From positions 6,077,501 to 6,141,500 of the forward strand of contig CM050651.1 in NCBI GenBank assembly GCA_027574665.1: DNA of 64,000 nucleotides. The letters are read 5' to 3'. The translations under genes and the position numbers were made by a program. A model generated the notes under the pieces. The model did not search any database. It saw nothing but the letters and a program-made list of their open reading frames with translations, and was not told the origin of the DNA. Source of the stretch: Rhynochetos jubatus. Taxonomy: Eukaryota > Chordata > Aves > Eurypygiformes > Rhynochetidae. Below are positions 37,701-52,079 of this stretch, piece after piece. How positions within the stretch are numbered: the stretch's first letter is position 1; the number at the start of each line of letters is the position of its first letter.

Positions 37701-40066
37701 TTGCACAATTAATTATACTGAAGTGCTGGGATTTTTGACAGAAATAAGGTGACAATGAAAGGCTAGGAAATTAAGCCCTGCTGAGCTTTCAGGCAGCAAG
37801 AAGACTAAGCCTCTGAGCTTACTTAAGAAAGCCTTTCGAACACACTTAAGCCCCATTAAAGTCAGCTGCTAGCCATAGTCCCTTTCTTTCAGAAGGTGTA
37901 ACATTTTGAAGTTTAAACCAAAATCTTAACGGTAAGATTTATGAACCATGCAAGTTGGAAACACACAGCTGAAGCAGCCCCATATCTAAAGTAACAAAGA
38001 AGGTGCTTTGTCCTGTGTACATCTTTCCCTGAAACTGGTAAGATACATTAGGAAATTACAGAAATGGAGGTAACTAAACTTTTAAAAGGCTTCCTATAGG
38101 ACAGGAGAAGCTCTGTAAGACGTTTTACATTTTTTTTCTTTAAAAAAGAATTAATTTGACAGAAGTTACTATAGAAATAAACATGCCGGTCTTTGCACAT
38201 AGCTAAAACTATTGCACTTTTTAGGGTTATCCAACTCAAAGTCTTGAGAAACAAGCCAGACCAGCAACACTATTGACACAAGTTTATCTTGTTCAAAAAA
38301 TGTTGATTAGTAATTGTGATCAGTGGTACAAAATGTAAAGTGTCATTATAAAAGCCTATAATTTCTTTGTATTACAGAATTATACATATTACTATGTTAC
38401 TAATAATTCACCATTAATGCATCTGTTTATTACTTTCAGAGATAAGGGAGAAACCAGGCCCTTATTTTCAAGGTGTTAATGACTACATTTAAGTAGAAAA
38501 GGAAGCTTTAAATTATGGGGTTTTATTTCTTCACAGAAAACAAAAACTACATTGATATTAATCAGCACAACACAAAATTGGGAAATACCATAAATAAAGC
38601 TGTCTATTTAACCTAACTCAGGGTTCTTCTCTATAGACATTACAATAAAGTCTTTAATTACATGATCCTAATCTTCATTTTTAGGTTCAGACATTGAACA
38701 AGATGGCCAAAACCCAGAAAATGTTGTGGATGTCAACTTAGTCATATTATCTTCAAGATCTTCATCTTATTTTTTCAGATTTTGAAAGCTATAAAATTAA
38801 TAAATGTGGGACTTGACAGAGCTAAAAGGCTGAATGAGTTAAAATTATTGGGTAGAATTGCTTTGCATAAAATTTGTTTATTTGACAAAAAATGTTTCTT
38901 GTTAGGTCATTAACTTTACAGAAGACTTGGATAATAAATTCAGAGAGTAATTTTTTCCTTATGATGTAGTTGAAATCTTTTGTTCTGAGCTGCTCAGCAA
39001 TTCATCATGCAAGTTTGTAATTTCAGTTTTATATGAAGACTGAAACAGCAATCTGCTTTTCAATGGACTTTATTCCTACAGTTAAAGCAATGTAATGCCA
39101 ACTTAGAAAGTTTATTTTATATCATCATCTGTCACAAATTACCTTACAATTCAAAGCAAGTCACTTAAACCAGACTTTTGAGTGGAAAGATGTTCCTCAT
39201 TTTCTGAGTGCTTATCTTGTCAGAGCAAAGTTTTCATTTACAAAAATGCAGCATAGTCACAGCTTCAACTGAGACTAATAAAAGTTGGGCTGTGAGAAAA
39301 AAAAAAGAAATAGCCTATGGAATCTGTACGTAGATAATTCAAATTGGACAAAGGCAATCTTAAATCTGGCCTTTTCTAAAGTTTGAGTTTTCTAAATGCA
39401 GTTATACTTAACAAATCCATTTTATTCAAAACCAAATGAAATAGAAAATGCAAATATCTCCATTTTGAACCATTAGAAAACAACATCAAAAATGGTTGCA
39501 AAGCCAGCAATCAAGGAACACTTACATTCAAGTTACTATTCATGTCTGAATAGTTTATGTCTAATTCCTAGTAGGATAATCAGTCTCTGGTGATTTGCTA
39601 GAAGTTTAAAGGGAGTACATATGATAGTGTTCAGAACTGTCCACACATTTTATGTATTAAGCTCTTTTTTCTACTGTGAAAATCCATCCGATCTTCAGAG
39701 TACACTTTTGCCTCTGATCTTCTTCATGATCTGGGATCTTCCTCATTTTTCCCGTTCTCTTACAGTGGTGGTAGTTTACCCACTTGTGATATTGAAACGA
39801 GAGAAGAGCAGATAGAGGCCATGACATGCCTGCTCACGTGAATTAACAGATATGAGGGAAGAGGAGCTTTTCTCTATCTGTAACCTGTCCCTTTAAAAAA
39901 AAATAAAATCTGGTCATCTTTACTAAATTACAGGACTTCTAACCAGTGTATCCAACTATTGTGTTGTGCAGATTTTCTCCTTCAACACTGAAGTGAGCTG
40001 AAAGTGACTTACAGCCCACCTGAAAGTACCATTTTTCAACAACCTTGTCAGCCAAGATTAAAAGAG
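31746..40066. other. Long AT-rich stretch with no recognised element
   Basis: This stretch of more than 8 kb contains no CR1, LTR, RNA gene or credible exon that I could identify. Open frames are under 85 codons, several start at non-ATG codons and none resembles a known family. Confidence 0.45.
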
Positions 40067-40082
40067 AAAAAAAAAAAAAAAA
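40067..40082 (+). repeat. Poly-A run of 16
   Basis: Sixteen A residues followed by gtg. Simple tract with no associated element. Confidence 0.85.
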
Positions 40083-41218
40083 GTGTCAATAATAAAATGA
40101 TCACTTTCTAACTTTGTTCTTACCTGTTGTTGATTACTTTGAGACCTTAGGATATCTCCTTTATTTCAGCAACAAAGAAGTAAAATGCTTGTGGGTGTGA
40201 TTCTTGTATTTAATTCTTTTGCAGCTGTACAATTTACCCCGTAGCTGTAGGGGCTTCTTGCCTGCAAGCATTATCCATGGTCCAGTTCACGGCTTATTTT
40301 CCCACAGGTTCTAGCTGTCTGCTCTGAGCACTTCTGGTACTCTTTTTTTGTGCAGGGAATGGAGAATAAATGGTCAAGAATTTCCCACTGAAAGCAGTGA
40401 AAAAAAGAAGAAACAACCTTGTGTGGACTCGATGCCCACGGAACAATCAGCAACAGGTTTTCTTGAAGAAGGCTTAATTGCCTGTGGCTACATTTTGGCA
40501 AGCTCTTTCAAAAGTGGTCTACGGCATTTAAAATTCCTTCCTGTTAGCTAAACCCTACGAAGTGTTTTGGTTCATTTCTCTCCCCTCTCTGATAAACAAG
40601 GGGTTATGAGAAAAAATAGAAATAAAATAATAGTTCAGAGTTTTCTGTACAGTAACAGTTATCAGCCATTATAAGAAACCATAGGATTTCCTTCTCCTTT
40701 ATGTCTAAAGATTTCTCATTCTAATTAACTGATAACACCAATAATTAAACAAACAAACAAACTCTTCTACGAAAGCAACCTTCCTGATAAATTGTGTTGA
40801 CAAGTTTCTTTTCTTACTGCTCACCATGTGTCTGCATGGCCAGCACCAAGCAATTAAAAGCAACAGCCGTATGAATTATGCTGTATGTTAAATGAAAAAA
40901 AGTTGGCAATCCAAGACTGAATTTCCAGTGCTCTTTGATTCCCGCCATGAAAACCGTTTATGCAAATAAGTAGCACACAAGCAGTAAATGTGATCAGCAG
41001 GAACTCATCCTTCTGCTTTTATTCACATAAAAGGCTGTTCATCTATTTGATCTGGCAGTTGCTATTTGTTTTTCCTAGCACAATCCCCTATACCAAAAAC
41101 TGTGTGATAAAGTGCCCATTTCCTGCAAAACCAGGCTAGTGGGACAGCTAAACACCTTTGTTTCAGATAGTTTCGCTGAAAATGACAGGATGAGTTAACA
41201 GCCTTTTATATTACATGC

Positions 41219-41535
41219 TTATATATAGCAGGGACACTGAAATTCAGCTAGATTATCTGATAGCTATGGAGATGTCCATAAGGCAAAAGAGAAGGATAAC
41301 AGGAAGAGAACCTTTTTGTTACAATAGGCTTTTCTGTGATGATTAAGCTATCCACCTTGAAGCTTTCTCACAAAGCCTGGGCCTCTGGTTGCTTGTTTCA
41401 ACTAAATCCTGCAGATGTTATCTTTCCATAGAAGGGCCTGAAGGTTTGTTAAATGGGAAGCAGTTGTGCTCTAGATTATTCCTGGAAGAAATGGAAAAAT
41501 CATAATGTGAGATGGCCGATCAGCGACAAGTAAGT
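41219..41535 (+). other. Candidate short first coding exon with donor site
   Basis: At 41512 an ATG lies in a good initiation context (G at -3, G at +4) and starts atggccgatcagcgacaa, six codons reading MADQRQ. It is followed directly by a strong donor GTAAGT at 41530-41535, in phase 0. Upstream are a TATA-like run at 41219-41227 and an octamer ATGCAAAT at 40960-40967. An earlier ATG (about 41266) would open a short upstream frame, which weakens the case. The codon usage (GCC, GAT, CAG, CGA) is unlike the AT-rich surroundings. No gene can be named; chance occurrence of ATG plus GTAAGT is the main alternative. Confidence 0.15.
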
Positions 41536-44500
41536 ATGATAGAGGAACTGCTTTAACATTATTTGTACATATGTATAGGTATGAAATTAAAATGTGAAGA
41601 ATGACAGCAAATCTCCCATGACAATGCAGCCTTTTACTTTCCTTACCAGCTTCACATCAAAGTGATTCACTTCCAGTGCTGGGTTAGTGTTCTGTTAGTT
41701 TAGTGAGCCCACTCGGCGGCTCAGCTGTGCAGTCCAGCAAATTTAAGGGAAAAAGACAGAATGATAAAGCCAAAAGCAGGAGAGGGAGGAAAAGAGAGTA
41801 AAAGAAGGGGGACAGTAGGATTTTCTCTTTTACTGGAAGTGCTGTTAGATCATACCAGCTTTCCTGACAGACTAAAATTAAGAAAATATATTACCTGAAA
41901 GGCATGAAGAACTCCCCTGAAAGCCTAATGGAAGATAGTTGTATGTTTCCCTGAGTCATTTGTCAGCCTCTGTCTTCAGAGACAATAGCTGTTTTCTTAA
42001 GCTTTGTATTTCAGTGTTAAATACCCTTTTTACTTTTGTTATAAGGTTTGCCAGGAGCTGAAAAACATCTTAGCAGTGAATTCACTGAAGGCTTTTATTT
42101 TGCTCACACCGGTGGTGGTGAACTCTGGGATAAGGCCATGAGCCGCTGGGAATGTTCCTGCTTCTGCTCTACAAAGCTGCAGAGGCACGTCTGGGGGTCA
42201 GTAACACCATGCACTGGCTGAAAACAGAGTCAGAGTTAGCACACGGGTAAATTGCTTGGTGGCCATCAGGGCGATGATAAGACATGAGACTCACGTCAAC
42301 CCTTCAGAATAGTGGCGATACAAACACTGAAGATCATCTTGCAGCGTAAGGAGAAGTGTATTGGAGAAAGATCATGTAAGTGGTGAAGAAGAGGCCAAGA
42401 AATTGGAAGAATATGGGTCAAAGGTTTTGAAAAAATTGGGGTAAATATAAGTTGGTGTGTATGATATATGAATTGAAAATGAAGGTAATTTTTAGATGTG
42501 CAGTAATATTTTTCATGTGCAGTATTTCCTGACAAAGAGCTGCAGGTATATTTAATTTTTGTCATTTCCTGGAAAACGCATAAGTACAGAACAATATCAG
42601 CATCCACATTCTTTACAGAGCAAATGCTTTCCCAGCAATAGGAACCGTCACTTTCATGCCTTCAGACAATAAAATTTAATACAGTGCTCTGAGACCGCTA
42701 GTTTTTTAAACATTGTGTTCATAGTGAAAGCAAGTGATTATTAAGAAAACTGATTAATCAATTGGTACATGTTTATGGGAAGACTCATTTAACTTGGCAC
42801 TCTGGGGATGCTGTACTGTAGTTGTATTGCAGGTTTCAGAGATCAGGGAGCAATAAACAAACCAAAGAGGAGAATGAAGCAGTTTGTTGGTCTGTGTCCA
42901 CAGTAAAATAACTTTATTAGGAATAATTAATAGCACTTCAAAAACAATAATCTTAAAGTAACAGTTTTCACTATAGAAGCCATTAATTTTCTACTAAGTG
43001 AAGAGTGTGTGTGGCAAAAAGCCTGACACATTATTGCATTCCAGCAGCATTGTGGTTCCCATAATTTCTATGAAATCCATACCTTTCATGTACAGTTCAT
43101 TAACACTGATCAGAGCACATATCTTTCTAATAAAGTCAATTTTTCCTTGTAATCTTTTGTAGATGTTTCTCTTCATGTAATATTTTGGATGTTCTTTATC
43201 CTGAAGCCTCATTCTGGAGGTGTGACCATGGTCAAAGAAGTGACAGTGTATAAATGACATCTTGGTTTACTATATTTATTCTCTCTCAATGACGTCCATA
43301 GCAAGTTTCTCACTTTACATGTCAAAACAAGATTTTTATAACTGCCAATACTGTACTTTCAAAGTGCTGCCTGCAAAATCAGCTGGTTTTCTCACTGCAG
43401 TATCTATGCTAAAACAGCATTTCTTTGTGCTATGTAAGATTAACTTCCAAAAGTAATTTCTAAACTTGCAATCAAGAAATTGCACATACAAATCGCAGTC
43501 GTGACTGAAGACTTGCATCTCTCATTGTCCCAAGGTGTATGGTGGTCTGAATTTCATATAGGTATATGTGCCTTGCATGTCTGGCTCTGATTCATTTCTC
43601 ATTCCCAATGAAGGAGTTGGGAGTGAGTACGTCCACATCTTCTAGTGTGGGATTTCAGTGAGGTTTGAGGATACGATGAATGTCCTGAACCAACACCTCT
43701 AGTAACAGAAAGTAAAAATACACTTGAACTGGGTAAAATGAGGTTAAAAATGAGAGCAGAATCACAAGCCAACACTCTGGACGTTAAGCGGATGATGATA
43801 AGGAAAAAATATTAGGAAAAAATAAAAACAACTAAAAACCATGCAATCAAATGGATATTCCTGCTCTGCCAAAAATTTCTTGACTAGTTTTGTTACCTTC
43901 TCTGGTAGAAAATGATCTTGACCGCCTTGTTTCATAAAATTTCTGTTAATTTTAGTGGCACCACTGGTATGTATAGCACCGCAGCTTTGCATTAGGAAAG
44001 ATAAGCATAGGCTTGATTCTTTATCACTTCTATTATTTAAAGTTATGTAAAGTTTCATCATTGAGAAAGAGGAAAAAAAAAAACCTTCCCAGGCATAGAT
44101 TGAGAGGCAAAATAAATTTTGTGAGTGAAAAATGCAATAAATATTTACTAGAGGTTGAAGAACAATTCATTCATTCAGAAATGGCAACATTTGCTCTATA
44201 GATAAATATAAGTAATTTTTCAGTGCTTGCTGAAGAATCTAGTTTTATTTTTTCAGGAGTTTTTTTTTGTTGTTGTTGTTATGCTTTACATACATTAACA
44301 GCAGCCTTAGTAGGGAATCAACAGTTTTATGTCTACTAATAAAAATCCCAGTTCCAGATTATTATTCTGTTGTTAAACTATACACCATATCACTGAAAGT
44401 CATTACAGAGGTTTCTCTGCTATTTCTCTTTAAAGTTGTTGTAAATATTCGTGTTTATGTGTCAGTTTAGGGTAAAGCTTAAATCCCTTGCTTTGTCAGT

Positions 44501-45707
44501 GGTAAAAATAGATGAAGATTTCTTGGGAGATTGTTTAACATTCATATTTCCACCTACTTCACCTTTACAATTGTGCACTTGTGGAAAAGTATGATAAAAA
44601 GAAAGTTCTTTTGGTATGCAGTGAGGTATATTAACTCATGAAAGACCTTGTAATATTTAAAATGCATGTGCAATATATATATATAGTGCATACATATTTA
44701 TATGACTAAAGAATTGTTATGTCTTAGAAGTCTGTGGATATGAAGAAATGCAAAACCAGATACAATAGTAGGATGTATTCAGTAGCACTAATTATGAAAG
44801 GACTGAAAATATTTCAGTCATATTCCCCTGTTTTACCATGCCAATAACCTTCTAAATGTTTATCATGAAGATTTTCCATGCATGTTTTCTGCCTGAAGAG
44901 CTCTGATATCAATTATTATTACTGTTAATTAGGTGGGGGGAAGCCTTTTGTGAGATTAAATTAGGAAAAAAGTTAGCCTCTGTCCTTTAAAACAAAGTGT
45001 TAATCACATTTGCAAATCAGGTTTCAAAACAGAGGCTGAAATCTGAGGCTTGAGAACTGGGCTGAACATAATCTTGTTTGTGGAAGGCAGGGGTGGGAAA
45101 CAGCAGGTCAACCAGATCAGCATAATGTTTCCAGAATCACATATAGTTTGGGCTACCATATCTTTAGGTTTTTGGAGACTGACCACATGGTATTCAACCA
45201 GCCATCATCCCAGCACTATGGGATTCTTCCACTCTTGGTGCACTTTTGAGAAGGGGGCTCTTCACTCCCTCATATAGACAGCTGTATGTCTCAGATAAGG
45301 CATCTACTTCTCTCTTTAATGTGCCATTCCCCTCAAATTCAAGGGTCTGGAAACAGAATAGCGCAGACTGCAAAATTAGAGCTATCATCGTATCTACCTA
45401 TCTGGGCACCTGAATTATGCCTCCAGAAACTCGACTTCTTCTACAGCTGTATCATGACTTCTAGTTTGTTGACAAACCAATCTGTTGTGACAAATAGTGG
45501 AGACACTTCAGAGGGCCGGGCGGCTTCCTTTTTTCCATCAGTGCCTTCCTGCACAGTCAAGCAAAAACAATATCATGCTTTGCTGGAAGACCATTTCCAG
45601 TTTTCTGCACTGGCAGAAGGTTCACACATACTGATCTTGCAGCAAAAATGGAAATATGAAAAACAGACTGAGCAGCTCTCCATGACTTAAAAGCCTTCAG
45701 TAAAGTT
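41536..45707. other. AT-rich non-coding stretch
   Basis: No transposon or gene was recognised. A TA repeat lies at 44672-44684. From about 45030 to 45700 G+C is somewhat higher and a plus-strand frame of 134 codons (45286-45690) is open without recognisable domains. Confidence 0.4.
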
Positions 45708-45723
45708 AAAAAAAAAAAAAAAA
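45708..45723 (+). repeat. Poly-A run of 16
   Basis: Sixteen A residues, 17 bases after the end of the 134-codon frame at 45286-45690 and just after an AGTAAA hexamer. This arrangement recalls a retrocopy tail, but the preceding sequence is not recognised. Confidence 0.85.
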
Positions 45724-48700
45724 GAAGGGGAAGTACCACAGGCTGATTTTTTTAAACTGTGTTTCTATTTTCTCTGTTTCTGATGCAATGACACACACAG
45801 TTCTTGACAGTACATTAATCCAATATGCAGCAGAATACTTTCTTTTTTTTTCCCCCTTCTGAATTTGATATACTACTTACCCTCCTATCTCCAGCATGGG
45901 AGAAATCCACACCAGAAGGTGATGCAGGTGAGGAAGTGAATTCCCAAAGTCAGAAGCAGTAAACTGTGCCAACTCAGGTCAAAGAAAGGCATAATTGCTC
46001 ACTAGATAGGACAGATGGCTGTGGGTACTGGCTGTCCCTGATCTGCAGGCTGTGTTATTTCTGAAATCACGGTACCTCTTCACAACCTGGGTTCTACTTG
46101 GTTTTAGTGGTTTAGGTCAGTTGTCACATAGGGGATCAGAAAAAAAATCCCTTGAAAAGTATCAGGTAGATGCCTGGAAGCTTTTTAACATGGGAAGGTA
46201 GGAGGGAGTCCAGGCCCATTAAGGTTTTTATAAGTCTATATTCGCTTCACTAAAGCCAATGTTATTTCATATCACACAACTGCTATATCCAAACGAGTAT
46301 TTCAAAGATAAAAAGACTTCACACTTCAGAAAATAATCAGTCTCTCGGAGATCCTGACAGTGCATGTAATGTAAAAGTACCAATTTCACTGAGAACTTAG
46401 AAGGGCTCCCAGGATGCAGTATATGATTCTGCCTTCCAGCTTTCCCCAGAGTGGAAGCCTGTCCCTCTTGATGTATGACACAGACTAGGAGCTTTCAGTA
46501 GTTCCTACTCAACATGGAAATGACAAACGTGAGTTTTAACCTTCAGATAATAAAACCAAGAGAGAAACGTAGCTTCATGCAGAACCTCATTTGCAAATTC
46601 TGCCATGAAAACAGGGGTGTAAAGAAGAGTCCCAGCCGTATCAGCAGTGCCTTGACCAGTGGGCCACATCACCAGGCAGAAGAGAAGAAACTCTGCTCCT
46701 GAGCATTTGCTGGGCTTCTCTATTGTTATGGTGTGAGTCCTTCTAGAGGCCCAGGATGCCCAGAGAGAGCGCTGAAGCCCGGTGTGCTTCAATGCAAGGT
46801 CCATCAGACATAACCACATCTCCTCCTCACATGATTTGTAGGAACAGTTGGGAAAAGGAGCCAACGTGTATTTCATTACTAGTCCAGTTGGCTTGTAGAA
46901 AAACGAATACAATTTGAAACCTCATTTTAACAGTATTCAGAAATGTGCAGATGAATGCTGAAAAGTATAATAAGGGTATCAGGATTATTTTCAGCCTTTC
47001 TGTACAATATATTGCGTGCCATCACACATTATCTTTTATTATACACACAAAGTCTCTTCAGAACAGTGCCTCTATATTTCTTGCAAATGGGAGACAGCTC
47101 CTTCTAGGTTATTATTTTATTGAACTGTGCCATAAGTGCACACAGCAAATGTCCATGCAGTGTTGTTTCCATAGATCTTTTTTACTGCGAGTTTTTTCTC
47201 AAGTGGTTTCCTCAGTTCATGCTTACTTAATCGTATTTCTTCTGATCACAAGCCTTTTGATAATCAAGGCACTAAATACTATGTGTTTAACTTGTGCCTT
47301 TTGTTCTTGAAAAATACTTCTTTCAAGATGCCTTGAGGAAAAATAAGGGTTCATTCCTCTATTGTATTGCTGTTTATTGAGACCTGACCAACTGAGTTCA
47401 ATCAAAGTCTGTCCACAGTCTTTAGAAGAAATCCAAGGAGAACCCCTTAGGAAAAGAGAAGAGAAGAGAAGCTTTTGGCAGAATCCTTTGTGCTCTTCCA
47501 TATTTTATGAAGCAAAATAAATAAGTTCATGAGGAGGACAATGTACTTTGGCATTCTGCGTATTACAGTCCAGTCACAGCAAGCTACTTGTCAAGTCATT
47601 ATACAAGGTGTTTTCATAACCATGATGATCTAAATACTTGACCATTCAGGCAATAAAAGTAGTCTCTTGCAGTGACAGGACCATTTAAGGAGCACCATGA
47701 CTTAAGCAAAAGCAACTGCTGTTTCCAGAGCTACCAAGTATGGCTAATAACATAAAACCTTCAGGCTGTGAAGGAAGACCAGAAGGTAGGTCAAAAAGCA
47801 TCTGTCAATAATTTAAGAGAGCAGCACAAAAGAAAGCACAAAACAATTCAACTTATGTGAGGAGGAATAACTTGTTACATAGAATTCATGTTAATAACAG
47901 AACATTAGAAAATTAATCAATAAGAAGAGGAATAAATTTATTAAACATGATAATTAATTGACCCTTAAAAGGGTGGTTTGGGGTCAGTGGATTTGTAGAA
48001 TATTTGGTATATTTGTAGCATATAAGACTGATTCTTTCTTTCCTCCAGTAACAGTTTATATTCTATCATGCTGTCTATTTTAGTTCTTGTGCATGTCAGT
48101 GTGTTTCTCGTTTCAGAATCTGATATAAAGACTCAAGTCCTAAACATAATCAAGTTTCTACCAAACTCAGGAAAATAGCCAGCCTTCAAAAGCAAAGTTT
48201 GATAAGGTGCCTAATTCAGGTTAGATCTTTCACTTACTTTACTAAACACATGAAATGCATATAGGACAGAGCACATATGTGTCCCAAATACAGAAAAATT
48301 TCAACTGGAGGTCACAGGCTTGAGACATCATAGCCAGTCAAGAAAAATGCACAAAGCTATAGTTCTTCCTCACAGAAATACATTTAATAAACTTTCCCTA
48401 TGGCGTCTGTCTTTGTAATCTAGTCTTAAAAACATCTTTCAGCATCTTAGACAGATGAACCACAGATAATGGCAGAAGTTATATTTCTGAAGTTCCATTT
48501 TCTGTAAGTAGCAACATGCAGAAAAGCTTCCTTGACACTTTGCCTGTCTGTTGTCTCTCTCTGTAGAGTTCCCTGTAACCCAGATGGTCTCTACCTGTAG
48601 TTCTGAAGTGCTGGGGTTCCCCTTTTGTCCTGTCTCTGAGTGTTTTGACCTGTCTTTTAGCTTTTATTCTTTTCTGCTTTTCATTCAAGTTACAAGATCC

Positions 48701-48776
48701 TCCTTTCCTTGAGGAACAGCTAGCAGTCTCCATTACACTGACAACTTGCAGGCTTCCTTCATAGGTTACTTGGAAA
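45724..48776. other. AT-rich non-coding stretch
   Basis: Nothing was recognised beyond a short (AAGAG)n tract near 47453-47470 and chance-sized open frames (the longest is 135 codons, minus strand, 46505-46912, with no family resemblance). Confidence 0.4.
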
Positions 48777-48836
48777 ATGGAAAACCAACAAAAACCAAAC
48801 CAAACAAAATCAAAAACCCAAACAAAGAAAAAAGAA
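48777..48836 (+). repeat. A/C-rich low-complexity tract
   Basis: About 55 bases of CAAA/CCAAA units with almost no T or G, ending in a purine run. This is the third strongly asymmetric A/C tract in the window. Confidence 0.8.
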
Positions 48837-51800
48837 GATCTAGACTTTCTAATAATATGATCTTTGAAAACACTCTACATCTGTTAGTGCCATAACAATT
48901 GCTATGGAAGGATCCATCTATAACTGTTACTATATTCCTTTTCATGACTGATTAACCTCTTCAAAATACATTCCTTATGTCAGCATTTTGTATTAAAACC
49001 TGTATGAGAAAGAGAGAGACCAGAGAGGCAGCATAGCTCAGAGTGAGTTGGGAATGGAGAAAGTCACTCGAAATTTGGTTGAAACATTAGATGGTGTTCA
49101 TGATGCCCTATCTAAATTGATGGTGCTGTATAAATGTAACAGAATTGAGTTACACTTCAGTTGTAGTGAGAAACTGGCATGCACACACTGCTCTTCTCAG
49201 AAGAGTATCTAATTTTGTTTTGCTTCAACCCAATACTTCGACCATTGGTCAAGCTTAGTGCAGCACAAGGTGAACACAGCTACTGTATTCCACATCTAAA
49301 TAAGAGACAATTCACACACAACTAGAGCATAAATTCACTTCACCTATGACTTCAAATTCAATTTAAGCTGAATGGGAAGAACAGCACTGGTACCAATATT
49401 AAAAAATTGCATGCCCTGTTTTTGCTAATTTTGTGGTTTCTGGCTATTAAAGAGGAAGACATTCAATAGTATCACACAATAGCTAAATGCTAACAAATGG
49501 AAGTAAAACATATGCCTCCCAATCTCACCATATGTCCTTGCTTTATTTCTTTGACCTCAGGTGTTCTTCATACATGCGTGTCTAACAGATGGGGAAGGGG
49601 TGATGAGAAGACCTAATAGATTCTAGGGAAACTAACACTGCAGCCAGCAGGCTGGTAGTGACTGAGACACAGCCCACACAGACCACACAACGTGGGTGTA
49701 ACACCACTGTAATCCTTTCAAATTCAGCCCTGCATATCCTGTTCTGAAACTGAAAGCCAAAGATCTGTTTTCTCTACTCCCTTTCATCTGTTGGTGTTTT
49801 CTCCAGACTCAACAGAAAAACAGACTGTGATTTATTTGACACAGTGGGAGAATGAGGTACTGTGATTCTTGGTTAGTATTTGTGGTGCCTGTGTAAGCTC
49901 CAACTTTCATTCTAGGAGTAACACAATGGGGCTTTTAATTAAGCTTTCTAGAAAAGGGATGCTTATTTTGTCCTCACCTGCCTGAGGTATCTACCCTCAC
50001 TGTGATACCTCTGTGGATCTCAGGTGTTCGGTAGATGTGTTTAGTAGATACGCTTACTAAAACTCCCTTATACCTTTGTGTGCTGCATTGTCATCTGCTC
50101 ACAGCCAGCAAATATTTTCTGAGCTCTCACTGGTTAGTACTGTCATTAAACTGCCTCCTTCTGCTGGGTTTTGGCATGGATTAAATAGCAAAAGGGTATG
50201 GATGAACTAGATAGGTGTTCAAAGAAAACCTAGGAATTCCTGGATAGGCAGAGACTGAGATGAACAGAATAGTTTCCACCTATTCCCCTTATTCTCCAGC
50301 TGTAAATCACCCATGATCCCTGAGGAATAATCTCTCCAATATCTCTCAATTACTGAAAATGGCTGCTGTGAATTCTCAGAGAAGCCTCATAATTTCATCG
50401 TGTGTTTGTTACTTTTCCCACAACTCTCTGCTTTAATGTCTAATAGCTAAATAATGCCATCAGGTATATGGACATAGCTCCCACTGGCTTCGAAAGCAAA
50501 TAAAGAAGGGAAATTTACTTCATGTATGTAAATGAGGTCTTATCATGCTATGCAATACTGCAGACACTAAGGAAGTTATGCTAGCAAAACTCTTTATAGA
50601 AGGCAATTCTGCTTAACGCAAGAAAGAAAAATGAGAGAAATTTCGAGGAAGGGAACAGGAGTGCAAATTTACCCCTTTAAAAGGTTGCAGTCATAAAACC
50701 AGTGCTTAATTCAAACCTAGATACTAAGTGCAGTAAGCTGAATATTAGAATAAAGTTTATTTGGCAGTAAAATGATGAACTTTAAGAGTGCAGTGAACTG
50801 AGGGCCTTGTATACAATTATTAAGCAAAAGAGCTTTCGCTTAAACTAATGTTCAAGGTACGATTCAGAGACACAAAAGCACGAAAATTCCCAGGATACGC
50901 CAGAAGTAATGATTTGGGGATACTAAAGGATGGGGTTTATGGCATCATGTATTGTTTCTAGACTTAGTACCAACAGTGTCAGCTAAGGACTCTGAGCAAA
51001 ATAGCTTGACTGGTGAAAGAGACCTCTATTGAAGACATTATATTATAAATATATTTATTATAGATTTGGAATTTTAAATGACTTCACTCTGTGTAAGCTT
51101 TAAAATAGCACCCCTACAACACTGATTTGCTTTCCGACCACCAGTTGTCTGAGCAGGCTGTAAATCTTTGTTTGTTTGTTTTTCTTTTTTTACCTCCCTC
51201 TTGGCTTGTTCCTGGATACTTATGTTGTTTCACATACTTTACCATAGGCACTCACCAGTGATCCCTGTCAGAGAAAGACTGCCAGAGTAGGTTGCTCTTC
51301 ATACGTTCTCATGAGTGAGTAAGCATTGAACGAAGGTGTTAACGCCATTTACATGCTGAGTTCTCACTGTGGATTAAGCCTTGCTTCTGGAAAGAAGTAG
51401 ACTTAGAACATCTATTGTATTGTCTAGATGTCTTCAAAAAAGTCGTTTCTTGCTCTCTGATTTTCATCCACAATAATGCTCTATCTCAATTAGATAAACA
51501 ATCAAGGATGTTTTCCTCTGACGGACAGGAATCCTGCCCTTCTCTCTTTAAAAAGACATTTATTCTTAGAGGCATTTCTGTGCACAAATGTGCTTAACTG
51601 GTAGTTGTAATAGAATAATTTACGTGTGATCAGAAGTAGTGATGTGTGTAGGTAAGCATTCGTCTCAAAGGTCATGTCAACTGATACACAAGTATCTTCA
51701 GTGGTAATGATTTGTCTGAAAGCATTTACAATTAATTGCTTCTTCCTGATACTTGTTCCACTTGCCTGAAAAGTTTCTAAATTAGACATCTGTTAATTGA

Positions 51801-52079
51801 GCATTCAGAGGGGATTTTAACATGGCATCAACATTACTGACATACTGGACAGTAATTTAAGGACCAGTAAAATTGGAAGTAGTCAGCTATTAGTAAATAT
51901 CTGTCTAATTATACAGTGGTAAGAAGAAGTATGAGAGAAATCTTAAATTACTTCCTTATTGTTCTTTATTTTTTATGCTCATGTAACATGAATACTCTAA
52001 CTTGATTCTCCATCTCAAGTTTGGAAGAATTAATCCTGATGCCACGTCTAGGGCTTCCAAAAAAAATTCATAAAATTAT
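48837..52079. other. AT-rich non-coding stretch
   Basis: No gene or transposon was recognised. A (GTTT)n/T-rich tract lies at 51166-51191. Confidence 0.45.

Noticed and set aside
48479-48733. Highly charged 84-codon minus-strand frame
   Set aside because: Charge comes from purine-rich composition on that strand; no family or exon structure recognised.
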